Of a stretch of 64,000 nucleotides of DNA, positions 7,215 through 16,198 are shown one piece after another. The translations under genes were made by a program, and so were the position numbers. The notes beneath the pieces were generated by a model. It was not told the origin of the DNA and searched no databases. It saw only the letters and a list, made by a program, of their open reading frames with translations. Each line of letters starts with the position of its first letter. Positions within the stretch are counted from its first letter, which is position 1. The stretch comes from Saccharopolyspora hordei (GTDB lineage Bacteria; Actinomycetota; Actinomycetes; Mycobacteriales; Pseudonocardiaceae), in assembly GCF_013410345.1 (NCBI RefSeq), contig NZ_JACCFJ010000001.1:5131001-5195000 (forward strand). Direction: 5' to 3'.

Positions 7215-9335
7215 GTGGACGAACAGGCGCTTCGCGAATTCGCCGACGAACGGCTCCGCGCCCTGGCCGGGCCCGGTGCGACGCTGCGCGAGGACCAGTG
7301 GAGCGCGATCCGCGCCCTGGTGCTGGAGCGCCGCCGCGCCCTGGTCGTGCAGCGGACCGGTTGGGGCAAGTCGGCCGTCTACTTCATCGCCACCGCGCTG
7401 CTGCGCGAGCTCGGCGAGGGCCCGACGGTCATCGTCTCCCCGCTGCTGGCGCTGATGCGCAACCAGGTCGAGGCCGCCGCCGGGGCCGGGGTGCACGCCG
7501 CCACGATCAACTCGGCCAACCCGGAGGAGTGGGCCGACATCGAGGAGCGGGTCGCCGCGGGCGAGGTGGACGTGCTGCTGGTCAGCCCCGAGCGGCTGAA
7601 CAACCCCGACTTCCGGGAGACCGTCCTGCCCGCGCTCACCCAGGACGCCGGGCTGCTCGTGGTCGACGAAGCGCACTGCATCTCCGACTGGGGTCACGAC
7701 TTCCGCCCGGACTACCGGCGGCTGCGCACCCTGCTGACCGAGCTGCCCGAGGGCGTGCCGGTGCTGGCCACCACGGCCACCGCCAACGACCGGGTCGTGC
7801 AGGACGTCGCCGACCAGCTCGGCGTCGGCGGGGAGCACACCGGCCCGCAGGAGGCGCTGGTGCTGCGGGGCAGCCTGGACCGCGAGAGCCTGCGGCTCGG
7901 CGTGGTGCAGCTGCCGAGCGCGCAGGCCCGGCTGGGCTGGCTGGCCCGCCACCTCGCGGAGCTGCCGGGCTCCGGCATCGTCTACACGCTGACCGTGGCC
8001 GCCGCCGAGGAGGTCGCCGCGCACCTGCGCGACCAGGGCTACGAGGTCGCCGCGTACTCGGGCCGCACCGACCCGGCCGAGCGGCAGCAGGCGGAGGCGG
8101 ACCTGCTGCACAACCGGGTCAAGGCGCTGGTGGCGACCTCCGCGCTGGGCATGGGCTTCGACAAGCCCGACCTCGGCTTCGTCGTCCACCTCGGGGCGCC
8201 CTCCTCCCCCATCGCCTACTACCAGCAGATCGGCCGCGCCGGGCGCGGTGTGCAGCGCGCCGAGGTGCTGCTGCTGCCCGGTGCGGAGGACCGGGACATC
8301 TGGAGCTACTTCGCCTCGCTGGCGTTCCCGCCCGAGGCCACCGTGCGCGCGGTGCTGGACGCGCTGGCGCAGCACGGGAAGCTGTCGACGGCCGCGCTGG
8401 AACCGCACGTCGAGCTCGGGCGCAGCCGGCTGGAGATGGTGCTCAAGGTGCTCGACGTCGACGGCGCGGTGCGCCGGGTCAAGGGCGGCTGGGAGGCGAC
8501 CGGCGAGCCCTGGCACTACGACGCGGAGCGCTACCAGCGCATCGCGGCCGAGCGCAGGGCCGAGCAGCAGGCGATGTTGGACTACCTCAGCACGTCCTCG
8601 TGCCGCATGGAGTTCCTGCGCCGCCAGCTCGACGACCCGTACGCCGAGCCGTGCGGGCGCTGCGACAACTGCACCGGCTCCCGCTGGTCCAGCGACGTCG
8701 ACGAGCAGGCGGTGCAGCAGGCGGAGCAGCGGCTGCGCCGCCCCGGTGTCGAGGTCTCGCCGCGCAAGATGTGGCCGAGCGGCATGGACGCGCTGGGCGT
8801 CCCGGTGTCCGGCAAGCTGCCCGCCGACGAGCAGGCGAGCACCGGTCGGGCGATCGGGCGGCTCACCGACATCGGGTGGGGCAACCGGCTCCGCGAGCTG
8901 CTCGGCAGCGGTGCCCCCGACCAGGAGCTGCCGGAGGACCTGTTCCAGGCCGCGATCCAGGTGCTGGCCGCGTGGGACTGGGCGCAGCGTCCGGTCGGCG
9001 TGGTCGCGCTCGGGTCGCGCACGCGTCCGCGGCTGGTGCGGAGCCTGGCCGCGCGGATCGCCCACATCGGGCGGCTGCCGCTGCTCGGCGAGGTGCTGAC
9101 CGACCCGGGCACCACGCCGCGCCGCGCCACCAACAGCGCGCAGCGCGTCGCCGCGCTGTGGTCGCAGTTCCGGGTCCCGGAGGAGCTCGCCGCGAAGCTG
9201 TCCGCAGTGGACGGTCCGGTGCTGCTCGTGGACGACTGCGCCGACACCGGGTGGACGATCACGGTGGTCAGCCGCCTGCTCCGGAAGGCGGGCGCGCCCG
9301 AGGTGCTGCCCTTCGCGCTCGCCAGCACGAGCTAG
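7215..9335 (+). CDS. RecQ-like ATP-dependent DNA helicase with C-terminal phosphoribosyltransferase-like domain
   Basis: The 706-residue protein has a superfamily 2 helicase core: Walker A TGWGKS near residue 50, DEAHCISDWGHDFRPDY near 152, ATTATAN (motif III), ATSALGMGFDKPD (motif V) and QQIGRAGRG (motif VI). A RecQ zinc-binding segment follows, with Cys residues in SSCRMEFLRR and EPCGRCDNC near 470-495. There is no HRDC domain. Instead the last 200 residues end in LLVDDCADTGWTITVVSRLL, the PRPP-binding loop of type I phosphoribosyltransferases (ComF-like). The role is probably DNA repair or recombination, and what the tail does is unknown. GTG at 7215 is preferred because it begins where homology begins; the upstream codons cover the proA promoter side. 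Confidence 0.9.
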   Translation: MDEQALREFADERLRALAGPGATLREDQWSAIRALVLERRRALVVQRTGWGKSAVYFIATALLRELGEGPTVIVSPLLALMRNQVEAAAGAGVHAATINSANPEEWADIEERVAAGEVDVLLVSPERLNNPDFRETVLPALTQDAGLLVVDEAHCISDWGHDFRPDYRRLRTLLTELPEGVPVLATTATANDRVVQDVADQLGVGGEHTGPQEALVLRGSLDRESLRLGVVQLPSAQARLGWLARHLAELPGSGIVYTLTVAAAEEVAAHLRDQGYEVAAYSGRTDPAERQQAEADLLHNRVKALVATSALGMGFDKPDLGFVVHLGAPSSPIAYYQQIGRAGRGVQRAEVLLLPGAEDRDIWSYFASLAFPPEATVRAVLDALAQHGKLSTAALEPHVELGRSRLEMVLKVLDVDGAVRRVKGGWEATGEPWHYDAERYQRIAAERRAEQQAMLDYLSTSSCRMEFLRRQLDDPYAEPCGRCDNCTGSRWSSDVDEQAVQQAEQRLRRPGVEVSPRKMWPSGMDALGVPVSGKLPADEQASTGRAIGRLTDIGWGNRLRELLGSGAPDQELPEDLFQAAIQVLAAWDWAQRPVGVVALGSRTRPRLVRSLAARIAHIGRLPLLGEVLTDPGTTPRRATNSAQRVAALWSQFRVPEELAAKLSAVDGPVLLVDDCADTGWTITVVSRLLRKAGAPEVLPFALASTS

Positions 9336-9348
9336 GGCACCGCGGTCG

Positions 9349-9543
9349 TCAGCCGTCGAACCGGCCGGCGCGGACCCCGGCGACGAAGGACCGCCACTGC
9401 GCCCCGGAGACGGTGAGGTACCCGCCCTCCCGGTGCTTGGAGTCGCGGACCGCCGCACCGTCGCCGCAACGACCGACCTCGACGCAGTCGGTCTCCTGCG
9501 CCGACCGGCTCGACTTCCGCCACCCCACCGGCTGTGCCGTCAT
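9349..9543 (-). CDS. DUF397 domain-containing protein
   Basis: This small 64-residue protein shows the DUF397 pattern: WRKSSRSAQETDCVEV, then AVRDSKHREGG and LTVSGAQWRSFVAGVRAGRFDG at the end. DUF397 proteins are encoded next to XRE-DUF5753 regulators across actinomycetes and act with them in developmental control (WhiJ/BldB-like systems). The ATG at 9543 overlaps the stop of the XRE gene by one base (TGATG), so translation is coupled. Its stop lies only 13 nt from the convergent helicase stop. Confidence 0.9.
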   Translation of the reverse strand: MTAQPVGWRKSSRSAQETDCVEVGRCGDGAAVRDSKHREGGYLTVSGAQWRSFVAGVRAGRFDG

Positions 9544-10394
9544 CACGCGAGAGCCTCCATCTCGTCCGCGCACTTCGTGATGAACGCGATCGACTCGGCG
9601 TCGTCCATCGCGAACGAGAGCAGGGTAGTGATCGCGTCCAGGTATTCCCGCGCGACTCCGGGGTTGTGGAGGAAAGCAGCCGAACGGTAGTGCTCCAGGT
9701 GCACGATCGGCTGAGCTTTGGGGAACTCGAACACCACGAACGGGCCGACGTGCCCGGGGTGCCAGCGGGTGCAGCCGGCGGGCACCACCCGCACGTCGAT
9801 GTTCGGCCACTCCGCCAGTTCCGCCACCTTGTGCAGCTGCTCGGCCATCACGGCGTACCCGCCGATCGGCTCGCGGAGGGCGTTCTCGCTGATGATCGCG
9901 GTCAGGTGCGGCGCGTCACGGGAGGCCAGCACCTCCCGGCGGCCGAGCCGCATCAGCACCAGCTTCTCCGCCTCGCCCACGGGTTTGCCGCGCATCACCG
10001 CCCGCGCGTAGTCGGAGGTCTGCAGCAGGCCCGGCACCAACCCGGTGGCGACGTTGGTGATGCGGGTGGCGGTGCGCTCGAACTCGATGAGCGCGGTCAG
10101 CTCCTGCCGCACCCCGGCCCGGTCCGCGGTGAGCCAGTTCGGCGCGTCGGCGTCCCGCGCCATCTCCACGAGGCGGTCACGTTCAGCAGCGGGGAGGCCC
10201 AACGCGGTCACGAAGGCGGCCACCACGTCCGGGGACGGGACGGACCGCCCGGTCTCGTACCGCATCAGCTTGACGTGGTTGGTGTCGAGCTCCTGTGCCA
10301 GCGCACGCAGGCTCCGCCCGACCGCTTGCCGGGCTTCGCGCAGCTCCGCGCCGAGCGCGCGGGCCTTCGGCGTACCGCCAGTGGTCCGGGTCAT
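9543..10394 (-). CDS. Helix-turn-helix (XRE family) transcriptional regulator with DUF5753
   Basis: The 283-residue protein starts with an XRE-type helix-turn-helix at about 14-70 (LGAELREARQAVGRSLRALA, then LDTNHVKLMRYETGRSVPS). A DUF5753 effector domain fills the rest, with the signature ATGLVPGLLQTSDYARAVM near 115-135, VVFEFPKAQPIVHLEHYRSA near 225 and a C-terminal helix. These regulators pair with DUF397 proteins, and the gene overlaps one here. A palindrome TACCTG-TT-CAGGTA sits 37-51 nt upstream of the start and is a good candidate for autoregulation. Confidence 0.92.
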   Translation of the reverse strand: MTRTTGGTPKARALGAELREARQAVGRSLRALAQELDTNHVKLMRYETGRSVPSPDVVAAFVTALGLPAAERDRLVEMARDADAPNWLTADRAGVRQELTALIEFERTATRITNVATGLVPGLLQTSDYARAVMRGKPVGEAEKLVLMRLGRREVLASRDAPHLTAIISENALREPIGGYAVMAEQLHKVAELAEWPNIDVRVVPAGCTRWHPGHVGPFVVFEFPKAQPIVHLEHYRSAAFLHNPGVAREYLDAITTLLSFAMDDAESIAFITKCADEMEALA

Positions 10395-10431
10395 GGACGT
10401 CAGCGAAACAGAATCCCGCGGCGGTAACCAC

Positions 10432-10445
10432 TACCTGTTCAGGTA
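10432..10445. promoter_or_regulatory. Palindromic operator candidate between XRE gene and plus-strand small genes
   Basis: TACCTG and CAGGTA form perfect 6-bp arms around TT in the 115-nt divergent gap. A second inverted repeat, GTACC/GGTAC at 10463-10480, lies closer to the plus-strand genes. The position between a regulator gene and a divergent unit suggests that the XRE protein binds here. This is inferred from position and symmetry only. Confidence 0.5.
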
Positions 10446-10509
10446 ATTGGCCCCCTGTTTCCGTACCAGCAGAATGGTACGTCCGACAACGACCCACCAG
10501 GAGCACGAG

Positions 10510-10656
10510 ATGCGGACCCCGGACGACGCCGCGACGACCTGCGACCCGACCGCGCGGGCCGCCGCGTCCGCGGTCCCGCGCTCGCCCCGCCACCCTGCTG
10601 CCAGGACGCGACGCACTCCCGGGGCGCGCCTCGGGTCGACCCGTGACAGGCGGTGA
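10510..10656 (+). CDS. Small hypothetical protein
   Basis: A 48-codon frame starts at ATG 10510, 8 nt after a clear AGGAG site, and ends 6 nt before the zinc-ribbon gene. The product is Ala/Arg/Pro/Thr-rich, with no recognisable domain. The ribosome site and the close spacing to the next gene are the only support. It might instead be a leader whose translation couples to the next gene. Confidence 0.35.
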   Translation: MRTPDDAATTCDPTARAAASAVPRSPRHPAARTRRTPGARLGSTRDRR

Positions 10657-10662
10657 TCGCTC

Positions 10663-10881
10663 ATGCCACACCCGTTCCGCTGGCAACCGGGCGAAGGTCA
10701 GCGGCACGCCACGACAGACCCGCGACCGAAGGGTGGTTTCCCCGACGACACCCGGATCGCGACGTTGTGCGGTGCGCAGATCACTGTGGACAACTCCGAC
10801 GTGGCGTGGCTGTGGACGACCTGCCCGGAGTGCAACCGCGGCGCGCACGAACTGGCCGGCACCCCGATCGTCCCCGGCTGA
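10663..10881 (+). CDS. Small zinc-ribbon-like protein of the XRE/DUF397 neighbourhood
   Basis: The 72-residue protein begins MPHPFRWQPGEGQRHA and contains TLCGAQI and WLWTTCPECNRGAH. Its Cys and His residues suggest one small metal-binding ribbon. Proteins of this pattern are encoded beside XRE-DUF5753/DUF397 pairs in Pseudonocardiaceae. It is divergent from the regulator and would be expected to be its target. Function is unknown; confidence rests on the ordered Cys pattern and context. Confidence 0.65.
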   Translation: MPHPFRWQPGEGQRHATTDPRPKGGFPDDTRIATLCGAQITVDNSDVAWLWTTCPECNRGAHELAGTPIVPG

Positions 10882-11038
10882 GCGGCGCGGTCACGGACCG
10901 CGGTCCCTGCTCACTCGCTGGATCCGGACCTTCCGAACGAGCGACGCAGACCGTACTGTGTCGTCACCCGTTCGAGGTCCGGAGTGCATCGACATGCCTC
11001 CTGGACGCGGGCGTCTTGCCACGACACCGGAGGATGCG

Positions 11039-12316
11039 ATGTCCCAAGGCACGGCGACGACCGGGGAATCCCGGCTGCCCCTGCGCACCCTGGTCGCAGC
11101 GAGCATCGGCAACGCCATCGAGTGGTACGACTGGACCGTCTACACGGCCTTCAGCGTCTACTTCGCGAGCGCGTTCTTCCCCGGCGAGCTCGCGCTGATC
11201 AACACCCTGGCCACGTTCGCGCTCGCGTTCTTCTTCCGCCCGCTCGGCGGCTGGCTGCTCGGCCGGTTCGCCGACCTGCGCGGACGCAAGACCGCGATGC
11301 TGCTGACCATCTCGCTGATGGCCGGCGGGTCACTGGTGATCGGCGTGCTGCCGACCTACGGGACGATCGGCTGGGCGGCGGCGGTGCTGCTGGTGCTGGC
11401 CCGCGTCAGCCAGGGCCTCTCGCTGGGCGGCGAGGTGTCCAACGCCTCCGCCTACCTCGCCGAGATCGCGCCCGCCGCCAAGCGCGGCCGGTACTCGGCG
11501 TTCTTCTACATCTCCACCGGGACCGCGCTGCTCGTCGCGTCGCTGCTGGGCTACCTGCTGACCGCGGTGCTCGACGAGCAGCAGCTCACCGAGTTCGGCT
11601 GGCGCATCCCGTTCCTCATCGGCGGCGTGCTCGGCCTGCTGGGCATCTGGCTGCGCCGGACCCTGGAGGAGACCGAGCAGTTCGAGGAGAACCAGTCCAA
11701 GGCCAAGGCCCTGAAGAACCCGCTGTGGACCACGCTGACGCGGCACCCGAAGGCGGTCGGGCAGCTGGTGGGCTTCAGCATGCTCTCCACGCTGTGCTAC
11801 TACACGTTCTTCAGCGCGCTGACGCCGTTCGCGGTGAACAACCGGAACGCCGACGCCACCGACGTCTTCCTGGCGCTGTCCATCGCCACCGCGCTGTTCG
11901 TCGCCCTGCAGTACCCGGTCGGTGCGCTGTCGGACCGCTTCGGCCGCAAGCCGCAGCTGCTGGTGTGGTCGGCGGCCACGGCGGTGCTCATCGTGCCGAT
12001 GTCCAGCCTGGTGCGTCCCGGCCTGGGCAACCTGTTGGTGGTCTTCTGCGTCGGGATCGCGCTCTACACCGCGATGACCTCGATCGCCCCGGCGATCATG
12101 TCCGAGCTGTTCCCCACCGAGCTGCGCGGCCTGGGCATCGGCGCCTGGTACAACCTCACCGTCGCGGTCTTCGGCGGCACGGCGCCGCTGGTCATCCAGA
12201 CCCTGGCCCGCTACGAGCTGTCGACGGTGTTCTTCTGGTACATCGCCATCGCTTCCGCGATCGCGTTCTTCGTGATCCGCACCCTCCCGGAGACCCGGGG
12301 CACCGAGCTCCGCTGA
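11039..12316 (+). CDS. MFS transporter, metabolite:H+ symporter (MHS) family
   Basis: This 425-residue, 12-helix transporter has MHS hallmarks: SIGNAIEWYDWTVY in helix 1, RPLGGWLLGRFADLRGRKTAM between helices 2 and 3, LARVSQGLSLGGE in helix 4, SDRFGRKPQ in the central repeat and SELFPTELRGLGIG in helix 10-11. MHS proteins import organic acids or osmolytes (citrate, ketoglutarate, shikimate, proline/betaine) with protons. The neighbouring proB/proA genes make a proline- or glutamate-related substrate attractive but unproven. ATG at 11039 follows GGAGG at 6 nt. Confidence 0.93.
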   Translation: MSQGTATTGESRLPLRTLVAASIGNAIEWYDWTVYTAFSVYFASAFFPGELALINTLATFALAFFFRPLGGWLLGRFADLRGRKTAMLLTISLMAGGSLVIGVLPTYGTIGWAAAVLLVLARVSQGLSLGGEVSNASAYLAEIAPAAKRGRYSAFFYISTGTALLVASLLGYLLTAVLDEQQLTEFGWRIPFLIGGVLGLLGIWLRRTLEETEQFEENQSKAKALKNPLWTTLTRHPKAVGQLVGFSMLSTLCYYTFFSALTPFAVNNRNADATDVFLALSIATALFVALQYPVGALSDRFGRKPQLLVWSAATAVLIVPMSSLVRPGLGNLLVVFCVGIALYTAMTSIAPAIMSELFPTELRGLGIGAWYNLTVAVFGGTAPLVIQTLARYELSTVFFWYIAIASAIAFFVIRTLPETRGTELR

Positions 12317-12323
12317 CGCACGG

Positions 12324-12357
12324 CCGCTGGCCCCCGGGGCGCCTCGGGGGTCAGCGG
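12324..12357. terminator. Bidirectional terminator between MFS transporter and proB
   Basis: Arms 12324-12339 and 12342-12357 pair at 14 of 16 positions (left arm begins CCGCTGGCCCCCG). The hairpin lies just past the transporter stop and overlaps the last codons of convergent proB, so it may end both transcripts. Confidence 0.65.
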
Positions 12358-13472
12358 AGGGGCACCAGGTCGTCGGCGTGGACCACCTCGCGGCGCTGCT
12401 CCGGCGGGAGCTCGTGGGTGGAGCGGCCGATGAGCTCCGGCAGCTCCGAGGCGTCGTAGGCGACCACGCCGCGGGCCACCACCACGCCCGACGGGTCGAC
12501 CAGTTCCACCACGTCACCGCCGTCGAAGGCGCCCTCCACCGAGGTGATGCCCGCGGCCAGCAGGGAGCGGCGGCGCTCCACCACGGCCGTGACCGCGCCG
12601 TCGTCCAGCCACAGCCGCCCGTTGGAGTCGGCGGCGTGCGCGAGCCAGAAGCGGCGCGCCGACAACCGGCTGCCCGTGGCGGCGAAGGCGGTGCCCACGT
12701 CCGCCGGGCCCAGCGCCCGCTCGGCCAGCGCGGCCGAGGTCAGCAGCACCGGGATGCCCGAGGAGCAGGCGACCCGGGCCGCCCCCACCTTCGAGGCCAT
12801 GCCGCCGGTGCCGAGGCCGGACGCACCGGTGCTGCCCGCCTGCACGCCGACCATGTCCGCGTCGCCGTTGACCTCGCGGACCACCGAAGCCCCGCCGTGG
12901 CGCGGGTCCCCGTCGTACAGGGCGTCCACATCGGACAGCAGGATCAGCGCGTCGGCGCCCACCAGGTGCGAGACGAGCGCGGCGAGCCGGTCGTTGTCAC
13001 CGAAGCGGATCTCGGTGGTGGCCACCGTGTCGTTCTCGTTGACCACCGGCACCGCGCCCAGCCCCAGCAGCCGGTGCAGGGTGCGCTGGGCGTTGCGGTA
13101 GTGGCCCCGCCGCATCACGTCCTCGGCGGTCAGCAGCACCTGCCCCACGGTCAGCTGGTAGCGGGAGAAGGACTCGGCGTAGGCGTGCGCGAGGGCCTGC
13201 TGGCCGACGCTCGCGGCCGCCTGCTGGGTGGCCAGGTCCCGCGGCCGGCGCCGCAGCCCCAGCGGCGCGAGGCCCGCCGCGATCGCGCCCGACGACACCA
13301 GCACGACCTGGCACCCCGACGCCACGCGCCGGGCCACCGAGTCGACCAGCGCGGACAGCCGCTCCGGGTCGAGACCGCCCTCGGTCGTGGTGAGCGACGA
13401 GGAGCCGACCTTCACCACGATCCGCTGCGCGGCCGCCACCGCCTTCCTGGTCGCCGAGAGCTCCTCGGTCAC
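12351..13472 (-). CDS. proB: Glutamate 5-kinase
   Basis: The 373-residue enzyme phosphorylates glutamate in the first step of proline synthesis. The kinase domain starts with [13 protein letters not shown] near 17-29, then [35 protein letters not shown] and [12 protein letters not shown] (substrate/ATP site). A C-terminal PUA domain covers about the last 85 residues ([23 protein letters not shown] onward). GTG at 13472 follows AGGAGG, 8 nt away. It lies just downstream of obgE, as in many actinobacteria. Feedback control by proline is known for the family. Confidence 0.97.
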   Translation of the reverse strand: MTEELSATRKAVAAAQRIVVKVGSSSLTTTEGGLDPERLSALVDSVARRVASGCQVVLVSSGAIAAGLAPLGLRRRPRDLATQQAAASVGQQALAHAYAESFSRYQLTVGQVLLTAEDVMRRGHYRNAQRTLHRLLGLGAVPVVNENDTVATTEIRFGDNDRLAALVSHLVGADALILLSDVDALYDGDPRHGGASVVREVNGDADMVGVQAGSTGASGLGTGGMASKVGAARVACSSGIPVLLTSAALAERALGPADVGTAFAATGSRLSARRFWLAHAADSNGRLWLDDGAVTAVVERRRSLLAAGITSVEGAFDGGDVVELVDPSGVVVARGVVAYDASELPELIGRSTHELPPEQRREVVHADDLVPLR

Positions 13473-13521
13473 CGACCGTCCTCCTCACCACCTCGCAGGC
13501 GACGACCGCGGCTGACGCCGC

Positions 13522-15003
13522 TCACTCGTCCTCCTGCGGCTTCTCCACGTACTGGCCGTACTCGTCCAGCGAGCTGCGGCGGGCCTTCTTCGCGGCCTTG
13601 CGCTCGCTGGCGGTGACCCGGTCGTCGTGCTCGAGGCGCAGGTCCGTACCGCGGCGGCCGAGCACACCGGCGACACCGGCCGGGGTGGACGGCTCCCAGT
13701 CGAAGGTCACGCCGCCGATGGTCACCTGGCTGCCCGGCTGTGCGCCCTGCTTGGCGAGCTCCTCCTCGACACCGAGCTTGGCCAGCCGGTCGGCCAGGTA
13801 GCCGACCGCCTCGCTGTTGTTGAAGTCCGTCTGCCGCACCCAGCGCTCGGGCTTCTCGCCGCGCACCACGTAGGCGTCCTCGTCCTCCGGGTCGGGCTCG
13901 ACGGTGAACCCGCCGTCGTCGACCGCGGTGGGCCGGACCACCACGCGGGCCGGTTCCGGCGGCGGCAGCTGCTCCCGGTAGCGCTCCACCTCGGCGGCCA
14001 TCGCGAAGCTCAGCTCGCGCAGGCCCTCGCGGGAGGCGGTGGACACCTCGAACACCGGCCAGCCGCGGTCCTCGAAGTCGGGGCGCACCAGCTCGGCCAG
14101 CTCGCGGGCCTCCGGCACGTCCACCTTGTTGAGCACGACCAGGCGCGGGCGCTCCGCGAGGTCCGCTCCGCCGTGCTCCGCCTGCAGCGCCGGCGTGTAC
14201 TGCGCGAGCTCGTTCTCCAGCGCCTCCACATCGGACACCGGGTCGCGGCCAGGCTCCAGGGTGGCGCAGTCGACGACGTGCACCAGCACGGCGCAGCGCT
14301 CGATGTGCCGCAGGAAGTCGAGGCCGAGGCCGCGGCCCTCGCTGGCGCCCGGGATGAGACCGGGCACGTCGGCCACGGTGAACACGGTGTCGCCCGCGGT
14401 GACCACGCCCAGGTTCGGCACCAGCGTGGTGAACGGGTAGTCCGCGATCTTCGGGCGGGCGGCGGACAGCACCGAGATGAGCGAGGACTTGCCCGCCGAC
14501 GGGAAGCCGACCAGGCCGACGTCGGCGACCGACTTCAGCTCCAGCACCAGGTCGCACCGCTCGCCCGGCTCGCCGAGCAGGGCGAAACCGGGGGCCTTGC
14601 GCGCCTTGGAGGCCAGCGCCGCGTTGCCCAGGCCACCGCGGCCGCCCGCGGCGGCCACGAACGTGGTGCCGGCGCCGACCAGGTCGGCCAGCACCTCGCC
14701 GTCCTCGGTGAGCACCACGGTGCCGTCCGGCACCGGCAGCACCAGGTCCTCGCCCTGGGCGCCGTTGCGCATCGCGCCCCTGCCCGGCTTGCCGTTGGCC
14801 GCGCGCGCGTTGGGCCGGTAGTGGAAGTCCAGCAGGGTGTGCACGTTCGGGTCGACGACGAGCCGCACGTCGCCGCCCTTGCCCCCGTTGCCGCCGTCCG
14901 GACCGCCCAGCGGCTTGAACTTCTCCCGGTGCACCGAGGCGCAGCCATTCCCACCATCGCCTGCCGCGACGTGGATGGTCACGCGGTCAACGAACCGCGA
15001 CAC
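13522..15003 (-). CDS. obgE: GTPase ObgE/CgtA
   Basis: The 493-residue essential GTPase acts in 50S ribosome assembly and stress control. The glycine-rich Obg fold starts the protein ([21 protein letters not shown]), then a G domain with [12 protein letters not shown] (G1), [22 protein letters not shown] (G3) and NKVD (G4). An OCT domain follows ([23 protein letters not shown]), ending in a charged actinobacterial tail ([20 protein letters not shown]). GTG at 15003 has GGAGG six nt upstream; a start at 15078 would add 25 residues outside the family. Confidence 0.97.
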   Translation of the reverse strand: MSRFVDRVTIHVAAGDGGNGCASVHREKFKPLGGPDGGNGGKGGDVRLVVDPNVHTLLDFHYRPNARAANGKPGRGAMRNGAQGEDLVLPVPDGTVVLTEDGEVLADLVGAGTTFVAAAGGRGGLGNAALASKARKAPGFALLGEPGERCDLVLELKSVADVGLVGFPSAGKSSLISVLSAARPKIADYPFTTLVPNLGVVTAGDTVFTVADVPGLIPGASEGRGLGLDFLRHIERCAVLVHVVDCATLEPGRDPVSDVEALENELAQYTPALQAEHGGADLAERPRLVVLNKVDVPEARELAELVRPDFEDRGWPVFEVSTASREGLRELSFAMAAEVERYREQLPPPEPARVVVRPTAVDDGGFTVEPDPEDEDAYVVRGEKPERWVRQTDFNNSEAVGYLADRLAKLGVEEELAKQGAQPGSQVTIGGVTFDWEPSTPAGVAGVLGRRGTDLRLEHDDRVTASERKAAKKARRSSLDEYGQYVEKPQEDE

Positions 15004-15140
15004 GAATGCCTCCAGGACGATCGGCCGGGGCGGGCCCGGCGGGAGAACGCGGGACCAGGTCCGCGGGAGCGGGGCCACCCCGCGTCCCGGCAGCCGGAAC
15101 GCGGCGGGCCCGGCACCGGCGGACCGGGTCCGGAAAACAG

Positions 15141-15182
15141 CGACGAGGGGCGGGCCGGACTAGCCGGACCCGCCCCTCGTCG
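15141..15182 (-). terminator. Hairpin terminator after rpmA
   Basis: Perfect 14-bp arms (15141-15154, CGACGAGGGGCGGG, and 15169-15182) enclose a 14-nt loop, 26 nt beyond the rpmA stop. It separates rplU-rpmA from obgE, so obgE probably has its own promoter in the 138-nt space below the hairpin or relies on read-through. Confidence 0.8.
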
Positions 15183-15207
15183 GGAAGTGCAAGCGTCGAG
15201 AGCCGGA

Positions 15208-15465
15208 TCAGGCCTCGACCGGCTTCACGCTGACGGCCTTGCGGCCACGGTAACGTCCGAACTCGACGGTGCCGGCGGACAGCGCGAACAGGGTGTCGTC
15301 GCCGCCGCGGCCCACGTTCAGACCCGGGTGGAACTTGGTCCCCCGCTGCCGGACCAGGATCTCACCGGCCTTGACGACCTGGCCGCCGTAGCGCTTCACC
15401 CCGAGGTACTTCGGGTTCGAGTCGCGGCCGTTCCGAGAGCTGGATGCGCCCTTCTTGTGTGCCAT
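15208..15465 (-). CDS. rpmA: 50S ribosomal protein L27
   Basis: The 85-residue protein begins [17 protein letters not shown] and contains [24 protein letters not shown], the classic bL27 sequence. Its flexible N-terminus reaches the peptidyl-transferase centre. There is no Firmicutes-type cleavable extension. It follows rplU by 14 nt in the usual L21-L27 operon. Confidence 0.98.
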   Translation of the reverse strand: MAHKKGASSSRNGRDSNPKYLGVKRYGGQVVKAGEILVRQRGTKFHPGLNVGRGGDDTLFALSAGTVEFGRYRGRKAVSVKPVEA

Positions 15466-15479
15466 GACTACTCAGGTCC

Positions 15480-15788
15480 TCACTTGTTGATGCCGGTGAC
15501 CTCGACGCGGGTCAGCTTCTGGCGGTGACCCTGCCGCTTGTGGTAGCCGGTCTTGTTCTTGAACTTGTGGATGCGGATCTTGGGGCCCTTGGTCTGCTCG
15601 ACCAGCTTGCCGGTCACCGACACCTTGGCCAGCGCGTCGGCGTCGGTCGTGACCTCGTTGCCATCGACGACCATCAGTGCCGGGAGGCTGACCTCGGAGC
15701 CCAGCTCGCCTTCGAGCTTCTCGACCTCGACGACGTCTCCGACAGCCACCTTGTACTGCTTGCCGCCGGTCTTGACGATCGCGTACAT
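15480..15788 (-). CDS. rplU: 50S ribosomal protein L21
   Basis: The 102-residue protein, [18 protein letters not shown], with [22 protein letters not shown] near the end, is a normal bL21, which binds 23S rRNA. It is the first gene of the rplU-rpmA unit. The 410-nt leader region upstream is gene-free and probably holds the promoter. Confidence 0.98.
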   Translation of the reverse strand: MYAIVKTGGKQYKVAVGDVVEVEKLEGELGSEVSLPALMVVDGNEVTTDADALAKVSVTGKLVEQTKGPKIRIHKFKNKTGYHKRQGHRQKLTRVEVTGINK

Positions 15789-16198
15789 GAGTCGGAAGTC
15801 TCCTGCTGCTCGGTTTCGCTACTTTCACCAGGTCTGTGGCGGACGTCCACCTCGACCCAGGAGAGTCGAGGATTCCTACCACGCCGCCGGTGCAGCGTCT
15901 CGGTGGGGTTCCCGTCCCGGCAGCGCGGAGCACCACCCGGAACAAGCGTTTATTCTCTCCGCCCGTCCGGCGGCGAGAAGTTCTCACTCATCATACAGAC
16001 CGCACCCCAGGACCCGGTCAGCCGGGGGGCGGCGCGCTGCGAGGCGCGCAGCCGCTGGCAGTCACGACGGGCGAGCCGCGCCAGGCTAGGCCGTCCCGCC
16101 GAACGCGGTCAAGCACACATCTTGCCGGAAGGAGGTCCCCGGCACCCCGGTCGCTTGCTACGGTGAGTCGCCGTTCTACTCGATCTGGGGACCACCTC
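15789..16198. promoter_or_regulatory. Gene-free divergent region upstream of rplU and of the membrane glycosyltransferase gene
   Basis: About 410 nt without a credible gene. On the minus strand TATGAT at 15995-15990 resembles a -10 box about 200 nt upstream of rplU, with CTGACC 20 nt further up as a poor -35. This would leave a long L21 leader that could carry autoregulation, but no known leader structure is recognised. Confidence 0.3.

Noticed and set aside
12324-12357. Riboswitch or attenuator before the proline genes
   Set aside because: The hairpin lies at the 3' ends of two convergent genes, so termination is the simpler reading; nothing riboswitch-like precedes proB.
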